Shown: in pieces, positions 24,901 to 37,369 of the stretch
Numbering within the stretch: position 1 is the first letter of the stretch
Layout of the letters: each line of letters begins with the position of its first letter
From: Amia ocellicauda
Lineage: Eukaryota; Chordata; Actinopteri; Amiiformes; Amiidae
Direction of reading: 5' to 3'
NCBI RefSeq assembly: GCF_036373705.1
Contig: NC_089856.1
Location: 28,926,298 to 28,990,297 of the forward strand
Length of the DNA stretch: 64,000 bases
Program-made: the position numbers and the translations under genes
The notes under the pieces: generated by a model
Databases searched by the model: none
What the model saw: only the letters and a program-made list of their open reading frames with translations
What the model was told of the DNA's origin: nothing

Positions 24901-27900
24901 GCAAAGACAACAAACAGCAAATCGCTTGTGAGAAGAATGAACCCTTTAAAGCTCAAATTCCAAAATGACAGTATTATATATCTACATGGTACTTCATAAA
25001 TAATATGCCCCTGCTTTTTCTCTCTCTCTTTCCATACTCACGCCGGGATGTCAACCAGCATTAGCCAGATTCCAAAGAAGAACACCAGGGTGCCCACGAC
25101 AGCAGCGGGTAGGAGCCAGCCAGTGTAGAATCCTGAACAGGGACGGAGTTTAATCACAGTCACTGGGGAATGTGGCCATATGCACACTTGACTTACATCA
25201 CTTCAAATGACTGGGCTATTCAGAATCTTATAAATAATTATCTTTATCCAATAAAAAAAAAAAAAAAGAAGAGAATAATTCGTCATTTGGCAAAAACAGA
25301 AGCACAAATCTTGCGGTAATAGGCCATTTTCCCTTAATCACTAGACCACTTTGCCCTCTGACAATGTATATGTTGTTGCCTATCCTTTCCAATTGAACTT
25401 TCCAAAATTCATATCAGTTGGTGTTTGCACTGCAGTGGGCAGCAGCAGTAGCATTACAAGCCACAGTCAGTGTAGAAGAAAGTCCAGTAGTACTATGAAT
25501 AGCAACAGTAAAGTGGACATACCCAGCCATGCAAAATAGAGGGCAATCTTCTCTCCATAGTACTCGCGGATGTGGTCCAGGGGCTGGTACTTTTTCCAGC
25601 AGGCCCAGCGAGCCCAATACTGGTATAAAATCTGCCGCAGGCTTAGAGACTCTGGGTCCACAGTGCTGGAGGGGGCTTCAAATGGGCCCTGGGGATCAAA
25701 AGAGCCTTTCACCACGTGACATGACATGACTTAGCATCCACCTCAGAGTATGCAAATGGACACAAAACTAAGGTAAATAAAAAAATACACTTAATACATC
25801 CAACAGCTGATGTTTGTCTAAAAGAGGCTGAGGTCAGCACAACGCTAGTCCCCGTCCGCATGCACTGTCCTCAATTCATATTGAAAAATGTTTCTATGTC
25901 CGGGTATTGTGTTTCCACTGCTGCAATTCAGCAAAGGAAATGGTTCACAATCCTATTGCTGGAGGACTCCCTATACCTTGAAGGGGGTGGAAAATGACTG
26001 CAAGAGAAGCACGGCAAGAGCTCGATATTATCAGACTTTTATTGTACAAATAATATGTACCCTAAAAAGGGATGTGCGTCTGTCAGTTGTTGATAAGAGA
26101 TATGTCTGCGTCAGTGTTTTCTTTTGCAGGGTATGTTGGAAAGGTCGAGCCATGTACGGCAGGGAGGATGAGAGTTAGAACATTTTGCATAAAGAACTTT
26201 CTCTGGTCAATCGCACCGCAAGAACGAACTTTGCATCCTGCCTAGAATGAGAGGACAGTTAAGATACAGGAAAAAAAGAGTATACAACGAGGGAAAAAAG
26301 TATTTGATCCCCTGCTGATTTTGTACGTTTGCCCACTGACAAAGAAATGATCAGTCTATAATTTTAATGGTAGGTGTATTTTAACAGTGAGAGACAGAAT
26401 AACAACAAAAAAATACAGAAAAACGCATTTCAAAAAAGTTATAAATTGATTTGCATGTTAATGAGGGAAATAAGTATTTGACCCCTTCGACTTAGTACTT
26501 GGTGGCAAAACCCTTGTTGGCAATCACAGAGGTCAGATGTTTCTTGTAGTTGGCCACCAGGTTTACACACATCTCAGGAGGGATTTTGTCCCACTCCTCT
26601 TTGCAGATCCTCTCCAAGTCATTAAGGTTTCGAGGCTGACGTTTGGCAACTCGAACCTTCAGCTCCCTCCACAGATTTTCTATGGGATTAAAGTCTGGAG
26701 ACTGGCTAGGCCACTCCAGGACCTTAAAGTGCTTCTTCTTGAGCCACTCCTTTGTTGCCTTGGCTGTGTGTTTTGGGTCATTGTCATGCTGGAATACCCA
26801 TCCACGACCCATTTTCAATGCCCTGGCTGAGGGAAGGAGGTTCTCACCCAAGATTTGACGGTACATGGCCCTGTCCATCGTCCCTTTGATGCCGAGCAGT
26901 TGTCCTGTCCCCTTAGCAGAAAAACACCCCCAAAGCATAATGTTTCCACCTCCATGTTTGACGGTGGGGATGGTGTTCTTGGGGTCATTCCTCCTCCTCC
27001 AAACACGGCGAGTTGAGTTGATGCCAAAGAGCTCGATTTTGGTCTCATCTGACCACAACACTTTCACCCAGTTCTCCTCTGAATCATTCAGATGTTGGTA
27101 AACTTCAGACGGGCCTGTACATGTGCTTTCTTGAGCAGGGGGACCTTGCGGGCGCTGCAGGATTTCAGTCCTTCACGGCGTAGTGTATTACCAATTGTTT
27201 TCTTGGTGACTATGGTCCCAGCTGCCTTGAGATCATTAACAAGATCCTCCCGTGTAGTTCTGGGCTGATTCCTCACCGTTCTCATGATCATTGAAACTCC
27301 ACGAGGTGAGATCTTGCATGGAGCCCCAGACCGAGGGAGACTGACAGTTTTGTGTCAATTTTGTGTTTCTTCCATTTGCGAATAATCACACCAACTGTTG
27401 TCACCTTCTCACCAAGCTGCTTGGTGATGGTCTTGTAGCCCATTCCAGCCTTGTGTAGGTCTACAATCTTGTCCCTGACATCCTTGGACAGCTCTTTGGT
27501 CTTGGCCATGGTGGAGAGTTTGGAATCTGATTGATTGATTGCTTCTGTGGACAGGTGTCTTTTATACAGGTAACGAGCTGAGATTAGGAGCACTCCCTTT
27601 AAAAGAGTGCTCCTAATCTCAGCTCGTTACCTGTATAAAAGACACCTGGGAGCCAGAAATCTTGCTGATTGATAGGGGATCAAATACTTATTTCCTTCAT
27701 TAACATGCAAATCAATTTATAACTTTTTTGAAATGCATTTTTCTGGATTTTTTTGTTGTTATTCTGTCTCTCACTGTTAAAATACACCTACCATTAAAAT
27801 TATAGACTGATCATTTCCTTGTCACTGGGCAAACGTACAAAATCACCAGGGGATCAAATACTTTTTTCCCCTCAATGTATAAGGTGTTGTTGTAACCACT

Positions 27901-30900
27901 GAAAGTTGAGAGTATTCTTTCTGTACTGCCTGATACAGAAAGGTGCTCTCCTTATGTACAGTAAATAAAACTATATTGTTTTATTGACTGGTGATCGACC
28001 GCTCTTCTATGGGTCTTTGTGGTTTCAGGGGGAATATTTGTATCCCTCTGCATTCTGCTTCTCTTTCCAGCCCCAGTTGTTGTCAGCTACTTACCTGAAC
28101 AATCTTGATCTGTTTAAGAGCTGAAAACCGCTGACAAGCTTGAAATTCAATTGAGGGTTCAATCAAGAGTGTAGTGGGAACAAAACCCAGCACACAAAGG
28201 GCTCCTCCAGGACTACAGGGTTGGGAACCACTGAGCAAAAGGCTTTGGGACACTCAGTCATCAGACCCCTCAGATCTCCCCACATCCCTCCATTGGATAC
28301 CATTAAGAAGACAGAGGAGCAGGGCAGGGTGCTTACATCATGTAGAGGGTAAGCAGCAGTGAAGACCTTCTCGCTGATCAGCCGGTCGATCCCTACCTCC
28401 CCTCGCTTTACAGCACCGTAAGGGGTCCTGGCTAGAATCTCATACAGCTGGAGAAAGAGGGAGAGAGGGTGTAAGAGAGGAGCAGACAGAGGCAAGGACA
28501 GGGAGAGGAAAAGAAAGACAGGAGAGATGAGGGACAAAGGCAGAGACACAGAGGGGAGAGGGGGAGCTGGTAGCACAATGCAAGGAAAAAAGGAGAAAAC
28601 CCTGATAGTGGCAATTCCAAATAAACAGGACTGCAGGACCTTGAGTTAAAAAGGCCAAAATAGCTTTGTAGAAAGGGTGGGGAAACTACTCACAATCTGG
28701 TGTCTCTGTGTGTTCTTAAAGAAAGTATCCTGATTGTCACTTCCCAGGAACCTGTAGACACACACTCAGTAAATAAACAGCTTCAGAACTGGGGTTAGCA
28801 TTTTTTAAATGAACTATCATTTCAATCACAAGATATGTGCATTGATTACAAATCCCTCTACACTCTGACGTTTCCTCCACAAACACACCTTTGTATAATC
28901 AGTAAGTAAACACGGATTTGCTCCATAAAAACTGTTTAAGATCTTGACTAAGCAAATCCAAGCGTGACAGGTAGCACTGGAAGCCACCTAGCTCAGTCTC
29001 ATAACGCTATGACCTTTTGCACCTCTTGCATTTTTCACCAAGTGTATCCTATTCAGGTTAATCATCACTATTGCAAGTCTCTGGATTTGTTTAATGATTT
29101 AGGTTATACTTTTGCATTATCAGTAGAACTCTCTCTAACAGCTGAGTGTCAAATTAATATTCAGATAACCAAGGTGAAAAAGTACTAGAATAATCACCAC
29201 AGCATATTAAGCCAATGTTTAGCAATGCTTATGCTTAAGATATGATGGACAAAATCTATGAGTATTTACTAGTTATGACAGCAATAATCCTGTAAACAAT
29301 TATTAATGGTCTTCATGTGGCTGCAGAAGGTAAAAGAGTGGAATAATTATATGATGGCGTTCTCTCCTGTGCCAAGATTCAAGCCCAGCGCACCTCTCCA
29401 GCTTGTTGGTCCTGAACTGGCAGGTGTAGAAGTCGGGCGGGGGGTTGGGCACATCTTGGTACATCATGTTGGGGATGCCCACTCTCTGCAGGGCCTTCTC
29501 TGACCAGTTGGACATCTTTTGAGGGACAACCTGCAGAAACAGGAGCAGTAAAAGGTCTAATTTGTAGTCATTTTAATTAAAAACAGTAGTTTAGAATTCA
29601 GGAAAGTGGGCCAATAAAAACTGGTACATTGTGATAGCAGGACTGAGGAAACTGGGAGAGTGCAATAGTAGAATATTGAGATTCTGGAATCCTGTGATAC
29701 AGTGATAGTTTGAGATCAGATGGCTGGGATACTGGGACACTAGCATACTAGAATATTGAGACACTGGAATACTGTGATACAAAGAGAATGGTACACTTGG
29801 TCATGTGGACCCTTTGATAGCAGGTTTCTTAAAAAACATAGACACTGGGATCCTGGGACATACTGACCTGCAATGGGGCACGCAGGCTGATTTCCTCTGC
29901 GTAGTAACACAGCACACTCCAGGGGGCATTGAGAAGCACATAGGTGATCTGTGTCTTATCTCGCACCACAACTTTCTGAAGAGAAAGACACAGAATATGC
30001 CGTCACACCCAATTTGTCTCACTACTTACACCTCCAGATAGCTTCTGTTTGTTCTCTTGATTAAATATCAAAAGACAAATTTCACATTAACAGATAGAAA
30101 AGTTGACAAGAAGCTATTCTTAACAATGATTAGTAACCTCACTGTTTTATACAATTTTGCAATGACTAAGCTGTGTTATTTCATGTATAGTTTTTGGAGA
30201 GGTATTGCATGCCAAATCAATGAATCTCCAACTGAAAAGGGTGAGTTAATGTTTAATTTGTGCTACTGGAATCCCACTGAGGAACATGCCAGTGGAACAA
30301 CAAGTAACAACCTGCATTACTGTATCAGGAAAGCCAATCTGATGACAATGTAAATTATAAATCTGGCATTCCCCAGAGCACTGTTAAACCCAGTAGAGTG
30401 CCAAAAGACAAGACTCCCAATGCTGTAGGTCTATACACTCTACTGATTTCACAACTGGGTTACATCACCATAATTAGTTAATATTCACAATGAGCCCCGT
30501 TATACAAGTAATAACTTTAATCCCATCTCACTGATGAACACAAACTGAAGAATCCTAGAGAGGGGAATACAGTATACTCAGAGCTAGTGCAGCCCCTTAT
30601 GTGCACGGGGATTGGCAGAAGAGAACTGCCCACCTCCTCCATGTGGACTCCCACTTTGAGGAGCTTCTTCAAAAAGCGCCGTCTCCACTGGCTACTCGTC
30701 TCTAGAGTCATCTTGGGCGTCTCCCCGTCTGTCTCGCTTGCTTTGGGTTTCTCCTTCATCTCCTCCTCCCAGACCAGGACAAAGTCTGTACACAGGGAAT
30801 CACGAATACACTCTCACTTTGACAAATGTCAAAAAAACATGACCCAAAGAAAATGGAAGCTCATACTCTCACCAATCTCACCAATCAAGTACAGGTGTAC

Positions 30901-32948
30901 AGTTTCACAGACATGACTTTCATCAGCAGTGTTATACCAGCATAGATTCCTGAGGTTATCCTGATATTAAGAGTATCCTAGTTCTGGTAGAAGTTATTTA
31001 CATATTTAATATAAAACATTTCTTATGTGTTATAAAATGTGAAAGATTGGCATTGGAAAGTTGTAATTAGGCACACATCTCTCCTGTCACCACTACAATA
31101 CTTTATCACAGATTAGACTAAAGATTCTGAATATTATTATTAGAAATACATATTTGTATAATGATTTAGAAGATATGTTTATCATTTTTTTACACCTGAA
31201 AGAAGTTAAGATTTCAATGTTTAAGGTAGGTAGGTAACATAATTTAATACTTTTTTAACTTACTTAATTTATTGATTAAAGATTGATAATAATTCAGTGA
31301 CACAACTGTTCATGCCTGAAGGCTCAACAATGTACTGTGGAAAGCAGGTTGGGAAACATTGATATTCAGTAGTCTTGTGCACACACCTGCTGGCTTTCTG
31401 TCTACTGAACAATATTTTTTAACAGTATAGACAACACTCTGAGTACAAAACCAATAAAGTAAAGTCAGAAGATAGACACCAAGACCACTAACACACAAAG
31501 CAAAACAGAGCAAAAATACACAGGGCTTAGCTATACATACTGCAAATATACAGAGTATACACACAGGCACAGCAAACTCAGAGTAACACACACAAACTCA
31601 CACACAGTTTAAACACGTGTCCAGTGCAAAAACACACAGGAAACATACACATCTTAGAGGATCAGAGGAGCACCACAGACATAGTTGCACTCAGCAGAAA
31701 CACTTTTCTTAGCATTTGCCCAGAGAAGGATTTGCACTGATGTTAACTGAGGAACAAGAATTCCCACACTGCCCTCTCTTGTAGGGAGAGATAACAGAGT
31801 TGCAAGAATTACTGAGCTGTAAAAGAGAAAAGAAAATTCAGTCTGCAGCTGGCACTATCTATATATGCATCACTGTTCAAACAATCAAGATAAAAACTTT
31901 TCAACCTGAAGGAGTTGAAGAATAATCAGGAAGTTAGACCAGTTTTTAGAAATAGATTTTCAATTCACACTAGCAGAAAGTTTGTATATATTTATTCATT
32001 TGTAATAGAAGCAAACTATGTAATATTAATTGTTCAATGTTTTGTTAAAGAGAACTCTGACACTAATTAAAATTACCAGTTTGTCCAGGGTGGCTCAGAA
32101 GCTTTTCTGTGTAATGTGAACCTCCAGTGATTCAGCTGTTTATTTTATAAAATTATGTCAATACTAAATATCACCCTCACACTATCTGCATATCAACTAT
32201 TTATTTTGTAGGTCTTTCCATAGTGGCAGTATTATCTACCAATAGTGGGAAATCATAACAGTTAGTCAGTTGTGTTGTGTAGTTAACCTTTTTGAAGGAT
32301 CTCCATACTAGAAACACAACTTTAAAAGGCTGGGGTTTTTCGCAGAGTAATTTCTATGTAACTATTCATAAAAGACAAAATGGAAGAAAGCCATTCAGCC
32401 ACCCCATGTCTGCTGTCTCCTTATTGTGTGAGTTCTTACCAATCCTGGTGACACCATCACTGAACAGGTTCCTGTCATGGGAACTGCTCAAAACCTGCTC
32501 TGTCTGGACCTTCAAAGAGACAGAAAGACCGAGACAGACAGATGTTTGATCGGTTTATTCTGCACCAAACATCACACAGTAAACAACAAATGCCTGCTCA
32601 GATCTGATAACTCTTACAATGGGCTTCTTGGGTTAAAAATAAATGGAAAAGTAGAGGCTAAAGCTTATTTACCAGGGAAACAGTTTGTGTAAATGCATAT
32701 GCAAGAGATGGAGAATTCAGTTAATCAGATTTTTCAACTTCCTTGGCCTGGAATCAAACCACAGACCCTCTGATATGCTTCTTGTTAAAAGGAATGGTTG
32801 CTGATTGATTGGTTTGCAGTCAATGCACATCTGTTAAAAGCCAGCAAGCTGGGGTCAAAGGTTACAGTCCCCCAGCCAAAATATATATAACACACATAAA
32901 AATACATCATCTGATCAGGGCTGGGCATATATATACATACATACATAC

Positions 32949-32992
<44 letters not shown>

Positions 32993-33657
32993 GTATATAT
33001 AATATATATATATATATCCCAGTGTGTGGAGCTTCAGGCTGTGTGTAAAGCTGGAGCTGGCAGTGCAGGGTGTGAGTTAGGACTGTCATCACCCTGCCAG
33101 CCTCCTCCCTCTGTAATCAAGATTCCCTCTGCCACCCCTCCCCCACTTCCCATCATGCCCTGTCCTGTTTAGGAAGTCAACCCTCTTCCCATCACTGACA
33201 AGTGGAAATGCTTCTGTTTCATGTCTTTGATGTGCTTTTTAAAGAAATCATAATTTAGCGTCTGCTTTGAAAAGCCCTTATCTTACACACGCACATAGGA
33301 GAAAACTGAATTCTTGTCCACAGCAATTAGTTTCAACAGTAAAAGACTACTTCAGCTACTAACAAACTTTACAAATGAAAGGTTGATGCAATCAGAAACA
33401 TCAATGCAACACATTCAGGATTAATATTTACACCACTGCAGGATCCAACTAGAGCCTAACCCTGGATCTGGGGGAAACAATTCTGCAAAATAGAGTCAAG
33501 CTTGCCTCGTCTGGTGTCACATGAGCAGAAAAGGTGTCCATCCTACCTTTGTCTTTTCAAGCCCATCAACATCCAGACTGCCATAGTTCGTCTCCAGCTC
33601 ATCCTTCATGGGGATGAGGTTGGTGCTGTCCTCCTCCATTTCCCTCTTCTTCAGCAT
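18910..33657 (-). CDS. ANO7: anoctamin-7 (TMEM16G), complete
   Basis: TMEM16-family multi-pass membrane protein; family members are Ca2+-activated scramblases or channels, and the role of ANO7 is less settled. Coding exons 5' to 3': 33547-33657, 32440-32509, 30634-30785, 29868-29975, 29394-29530, 28694-28751, 28337-28447, 25523-25688, 25042-25132, 24341-24437, 23981-24124, 23618-23755, 23258-23356, 22135-22237, 21836-21947, 21674-21728, 21183-21280, 20915-21057, 20543-20748, 20302-20441, 19755-19845, 19212-19331, 18910-19092. Total 2733 nt, 910 aa (human about 880-930). Start [16 protein letters not shown] matches mammalian ANO7 MLRRRAQEEDSTVLI. Seen: DFVLVWEEE (dimerisation domain), [65 protein letters not shown], and [13 protein letters not shown] with the E and D that bind Ca2+ in TM8 of TMEM16A. 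The last exon is a divergent polar tail. Three introns carry Tc1 elements. Confidence 0.95.
22294..23178 (+). mobile_element. Tc1/mariner element, internally deleted and dead
   Basis: About 885 bp in the ANO7 intron between exons 22135-22237 and 23258-23356. Terminal inverted repeats: accgatcagccataacatta at the left and taatgttatggctgattggt at the right, with T/A-rich flanks. The sense strand (antisense to ANO7) holds transposase remains: helix-turn-helix part [20 protein letters not shown] and a linker, stopped at 22609-22611 by a TGA where relatives have Arg; a second TGA stands where relatives have Trp, before KKVVWSDES (first catalytic Asp). The sequence then jumps straight to the [13 protein letters not shown] block (third catalytic residue, in another frame), so the part with the second Asp is deleted. 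Non-autonomous. Confidence 0.9.
26492..27508 (-). pseudogene. Tc1 transposase pseudogene (two frameshifts)
   Basis: Three reading-frame segments on the minus strand make up one DD34E transposase: N-terminal paired-like HTH (from 27508), middle (about 27291-27088) and catalytic part (27067-26492, ending NKGFATKY then TAA). The catalytic D, D and E are all present, so only the frameshifts inactivate it. The Trp codon that is a stop in the 35411 copy is intact here. Confidence 0.9.
27552..27648. repeat. 44-bp-arm palindrome upstream of Tc1 transposase
   Basis: 27552-27595 and 27605-27648 are perfect reverse complements separated by 9 bases. The arms contain tttatacaggtaacgagctg. It sits between the terminal repeat and the transposase start. 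A slightly decayed equivalent is in the other copy at about 35642-35749, so it is a built-in part of the element. Confidence 0.9.
28095..28233 (-). mobile_element. partial hAT-type MITE related to 50170-50491
   Basis: Ends agggttgggaaccactg, i.e. CAGTGGTTCCCAACCCT on the minus strand, followed by CCTGGAGGAG and a TTGATTGAACCCTCAATTG segment: the same terminal design as the complete element at 50170-50491. Only one half is clear, in the ANO7 intron just after the Tc1 element. Confidence 0.6.
29590..29870. repeat. degenerate quasi-tandem repeat (gatactgggacac-like)
   Basis: ANO7 intron sequence built of variants of a roughly 10-base unit such as gatactg, atattgag, acactggaatactgtgatac and actgggatcctgggac. 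An old, decayed minisatellite is the simplest reading. It stops at the exon 29868-29975 boundary. Confidence 0.5.
30786..32439 (-). other. ANO7 intron, nothing else recognised
   Basis: 1.65 kb between coding exons 32440-32509 and 30634-30785. AT-rich with a CA-rich patch (31560-31650). No exon is missing, since the phase joins exactly (R-I-D across the junction). No mobile element recognised. Confidence 0.55.
32930..33017. repeat. compound (TACA)n-(CA)n-(TA)n microsatellite
   Basis: Runs of tacatacataca, then cacacaca (about 30 bp), then tatata, in the ANO7 intron between exons 33547-33657 and 32440-32509. Confidence 0.9.
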
Positions 33658-35266
33658 CTCTCCAGGTCTGAGGGTAAAGGTCACTTGCTGTCCTGGAGCT
33701 TTCCTGCACACCTGGAGAAGAACAGAGCAATCGATCACTCATCTCAATGGGCAAGAGCAATGCACCTGGCATACTTGGCACAGACAGACAGAAACTAGCA
33801 ACTTTTATTTGATCTCATCAATAGACACAACAACATTCATACTGGAAATGTATCTGTTTCTGAAAAGTGGAGTGGAATCCAATCATGTGGTCTTTCCTGC
33901 TTTTCCTGCTCTGCCACTGATAGCCACACAAACACCCATGCCAGCTGCTCTGATCTCTGATACACCTGGTTAGAGCTAGCCAGGCAGCTGGGAACCATTA
34001 ACTGCTGGTCTTCAAACTATGATCATCATCATCATCGCTTTCATTTATTACACCTTTCACACATACATATCCCACAACGCAGTGCAAAGATCAATTGGTA
34101 CTATTCATACCACAACACAATACTAACATTAGCAATAAAAGCAATACAACACAGTACAAAATAGATGAAAGAGCAAAATATGATCAAGAATGAACACCGG
34201 CCAATTACCTTTAAATTCCCATCTATACATCAGCAGGTCCAAATGCCTTGGAGGGGAGCATTCTAGAGAGTAAGTGCAAAGTAGTAATGGAAAGCTGACT
34301 CCAATACAGAACACAACTGCAAACTCACATGCCTCTTAGAGAACAGTATGACCCATTTTCCATGGACAAATAAAAATGTGATTTATCACTGTATTTTAGG
34401 TTGTGGGGTTACTGCAGATTGAGGTTTAATTAGCCTCCCCTAAGACAAGGTCCTAGTATTTGCCCTGCACCACGTGGAATCATGAAGCCAAAGCCAACAC
34501 AAACACCTGCTCCCACCATCCACACACTAACACACACTTATACACCTTTTCAGTCAGGACTGCTCCCATCCCTGGTCTCTGTGGGGAATGTACTCACCCC
34601 TCCACTCTCCTCTGCCTGCCAGTGCTAGCGCTCCTGTCCTAGTAGTGTCCTTTATTTACTCGAAACCTGACTGACAAATGTGGGCTTTGTTCCACAACAT
34701 AGCCACTTACAAACCAGTCTGTCCAACCACAGCCACTCTATGATTTGCCTATCCAAATGAGCACCTTTCACATTATTAGGATATCGCCAGCTAGTGTAAC
34801 AGGTAAGTGCTAATTTGACGGGCTAACTGATGCACCAGCTATATGTAAATTCCAACTCTGGGCTTCCCATTCCAAAGTTGGTTAAGGGTTTCCCACTGAA
34901 TTAGACTGGTTTGGAGTAATGTGGAATTGTAGCTATCCAATCATTATTTAATGATTAAACATTTTAAAAGAACATCCACAAAATACCAATAAACGTTGCT
35001 GTGCTTCTCACAAAAGCTTACAAGTAATTTTGTGATCCAGTACAGTTCCTATGATAGGCAGAACTCTTATTATTCAATGGCAAGAATATGTTTGTAATAA
35101 GAAAATATCCCATGCAATTGTTTAGTGTTACGATAAGCAGTGATTAAATGGGAATCCACTGCTGTAAGCCTGTCTGTCATGCAGTCACTCAGTTGCGTCT
35201 TGATTTGATTATAAACTGTCTGATTTAGTCCCTCCCAGTTCCAAAGAGATTACTGCATCTCATACA

Positions 35267-35394
35267 TAGGCGCAGGTTTAGGGGGGGAAGCGTCCCCCCG
35301 TGTTGAGAGAATGTTACACTGTCTCCCCCAATAATGTATGCCTGGCTCTATAGTCGTAGGGGACACATCCCCCCGAATTCTGAAACTACACCTA
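35267..35394. mobile_element. candidate small MITE with imperfect inverted ends
   Basis: Left end taggcgcaggtttaggggggg and right end (reverse complement) taggtgtagtttcagaattc followed by GGGGGGATGTGTCCCC form imperfect inverted repeats of about 36 bp around a short centre. No clear target duplication identified; the superfamily is not assigned. It lies 17 bp from the Tc1 copy that follows. Confidence 0.4.
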
Positions 35395-35410
35395 CAACAC
35401 TGCTCTCATA

Positions 35411-36792
35411 TACAGTGAGGGGAAAAAAGTATTTGATCCCCTGCTGATTTTGTACGTTTGCCCACTGACAAAGAAATGATCAGTCTATAATTTTAATGGT
35501 AGGTGTATTTTAACAGTGAGAGACAGAATAACAACAAAAAAATCCAGAAAAACGCATTTCAAAAAAGTTATAAATTGATTTGCATGTTATTGAGGGAAAT
35601 AAGTATTTGATCCCCTATCAATCAGCAAGATTTCTGGTTCCCAGGTGTTTTTTATACAGGTAACAAGCTGAGATTAGGAGCACTCTCTTAAAGGGAGTGC
35701 TCCTAATCTCAGCTCGTTACATGTATAAAAGACACCTGTCCACAGACGCAATCAATCAATCAGATTCCAAACTCTCCACCATGGCCAAGACCAAAGAGCT
35801 GTCCAAGGATGTCAGGGACAAGATTGTAGACCTACACAAGGCTGGAATGGGCTACAAGACCATCGCCAAGCATCTTGGTGAGAAGGTGACAACAGCTGGT
35901 GCGATTATTCGCAAATGGAAGAAACACAAAATAACTGTCAGTCTCCCTCGGTCTGGGGCTCCATGCAAGATCTCACCTCGTGGAGTTTCAATGATCATGA
36001 GAACAGTGAGGAATCAGCCCAGAACTACACGGGAGGATCTTGTTAATGATCTCAAGGCAGCTGGGACCATAGTCACCAAGAAAACAATTGGTAACACACT
36101 ACGCCGTGAAGGACTGAAATCCTGCAGCGCCCACAAGGTCCCCCTGCTCAAGAAAGCACATGTACAGGGCCATCTGAAGTTTGCCAATGAACATCTGAAT
36201 GATTCAGAGCAGAACTGAGTGAAAGTGTTGTGGTCAGATGAGACCAAAATCGAGCTCTTTGGCATCAACTCAACTCGCTGTGTTTGGAGGAGGAGGAATG
36301 ACCCCAAGAACACCATCCCCACCGTCAAACATGGAGGTGGAAACATTATGCTTTGGGGGTGTTTTTCTGCTAAGGGGACAGGACAACTGCACCGCATCAA
36401 AGGGACGATGGACGGGGCCATGTACCGTCAAATCTTGGGTGAGAACCTCCTTCCCTCAGCCAGGGCATTGAAAATGGGTCGTGGATGGGTATTCCAGCAT
36501 GACAATGAGCCAAAACACACAGCCAAGGCAACAAAGGAGTGGCTCAAGAAGAAGCACATTAAGGTCCTGGAGTGGCCTAGCCAGTCTCCAGACTTTAATC
36601 CCATAGAAAATCTGTGGAGGGAGCTGAAGGTTCGAGTTGCCAAACGTCAGCCTCGAAACCTTAATGACTTGGAGAGGATCTGCAAAGAGGAGTGGGACAA
36701 AATCCCTCCTGAGATGTGTGTAAACCTGGTGGCCAACTACAAGAAACGTCTGACCTCTGTGATTGCCAACAAGGGTTTTGCCACCAAGTACA
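35411..36792 (+). mobile_element. Tc1/mariner DD34E element, 3'-truncated
   Basis: Same family as the element at 26283-27879 but opposite in orientation (+ strand), in ANO7 intron 1. The 5' terminal repeat (tacagtgaggggaaaaaagt) with inner direct repeat is complete to about 35620, then comes the palindromic leader and the transposase. Similarity to the other copy stops right after ACCAAGTAC (about 36790); the whole 3' terminal repeat is missing, so it cannot be mobilised. Confidence 0.93.
35781..36792 (+). pseudogene. Tc1 transposase pseudogene (single nonsense codon)
   Basis: Starts [20 protein letters not shown] at 35781 and reads to DSEQN, then TGA (36216-36218), then [15 protein letters not shown] in the same frame. 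The sister copy has Trp (TGG) there. Otherwise the frame is open to the truncation at GFATKY, with D1 (LWSDE), D2 ([10 protein letters not shown]) and E (NPIENLW) present. Much less decayed than the 26283 copy, apart from the lost 3' end. Confidence 0.92.
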
Positions 36793-37199
36793 AGTTTCAT
36801 GTTCTCCCATTTGCGCTTTGGTTATTTTCAGCATCAATTTGGCAATTTCAACACATTTGTGCAGGTTCATTACCTTGAAGACTCCCTCAGTTTCAGAACT
36901 GATAAATTCCTAGAACATTTCAAGCCAAATTTTAATTTCTTAAGATTCCAGTGAAATAACAGTTAACTGAAATTAACTCCATAAAACACAGGGGAACTCC
37001 TGGACCATAATTCCATGGATTTTGGGTTTATGGTTTTGGGCGACTCAGCAATCAAGCAGATACTGTCTGTCATCACAGCAATATAACTACTCCATTATCT
37101 CCCTCAATACCTGCACATTGTACTTGCAAGACCATTAAGGCTCTTGCTCCAAATGGTTAGTGTTTTCTTTCTTTGAATACAAATAATCCCCATATAATC

Positions 37200-37369
37200 C
37201 TCATTAGGGCACTGGACTCTTGAGCAAGGTAATTTACCTGGATTGCTCCAGTAAATGCCCAGCTGTATCAATGGGCAAGTGTAAAAAATAATGTGATATG
37301 TTGTAACAATTGTAATTCACCCTGGATAAGGGTGTCTGCTAAGAAATCAAGTAATAATAAATAATAATC
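37200..37369 (+). mobile_element. SINE with L2-like 3' tail
   Basis: Contains gagcaaggtaatttacctgg, attgctccagtaaatgccc, tgtaattcaccctggataag-ggtgtctgctaag and an AATAAT-rich tail. The ctggataag-ggtgtctgctaa block is the 3' end shared by many fish SINEs and L2-type LINEs. The 5' tRNA-related part is not evident, so it may be 5'-truncated. Confidence 0.75.

Larger units (their letters stand above)
26283..27879 (-). mobile_element. Tc1/mariner DD34E element with intact ends, broken transposase
   Basis: About 1.6 kb in the ANO7 intron between exons 25523-25688 and 28337-28447, in the same strand sense as ANO7. Terminal repeats are about 210 bp, each with an outer and an inner copy of aagtatttgatcccc: the IR/DR layout of Tc1 elements. 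Transposase start [19 protein letters not shown] (on the minus strand from about 27508); D1 in [13 protein letters not shown]2 in [14 protein letters not shown] in [11 protein letters not shown]. Two small indels relative to the copy at 35411 break the frame: an 8-base insertion after KKWKKHKI (about 27350) and a 4-base loss near 27090. A 44-bp-arm palindrome precedes the start codon. Confidence 0.93.
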
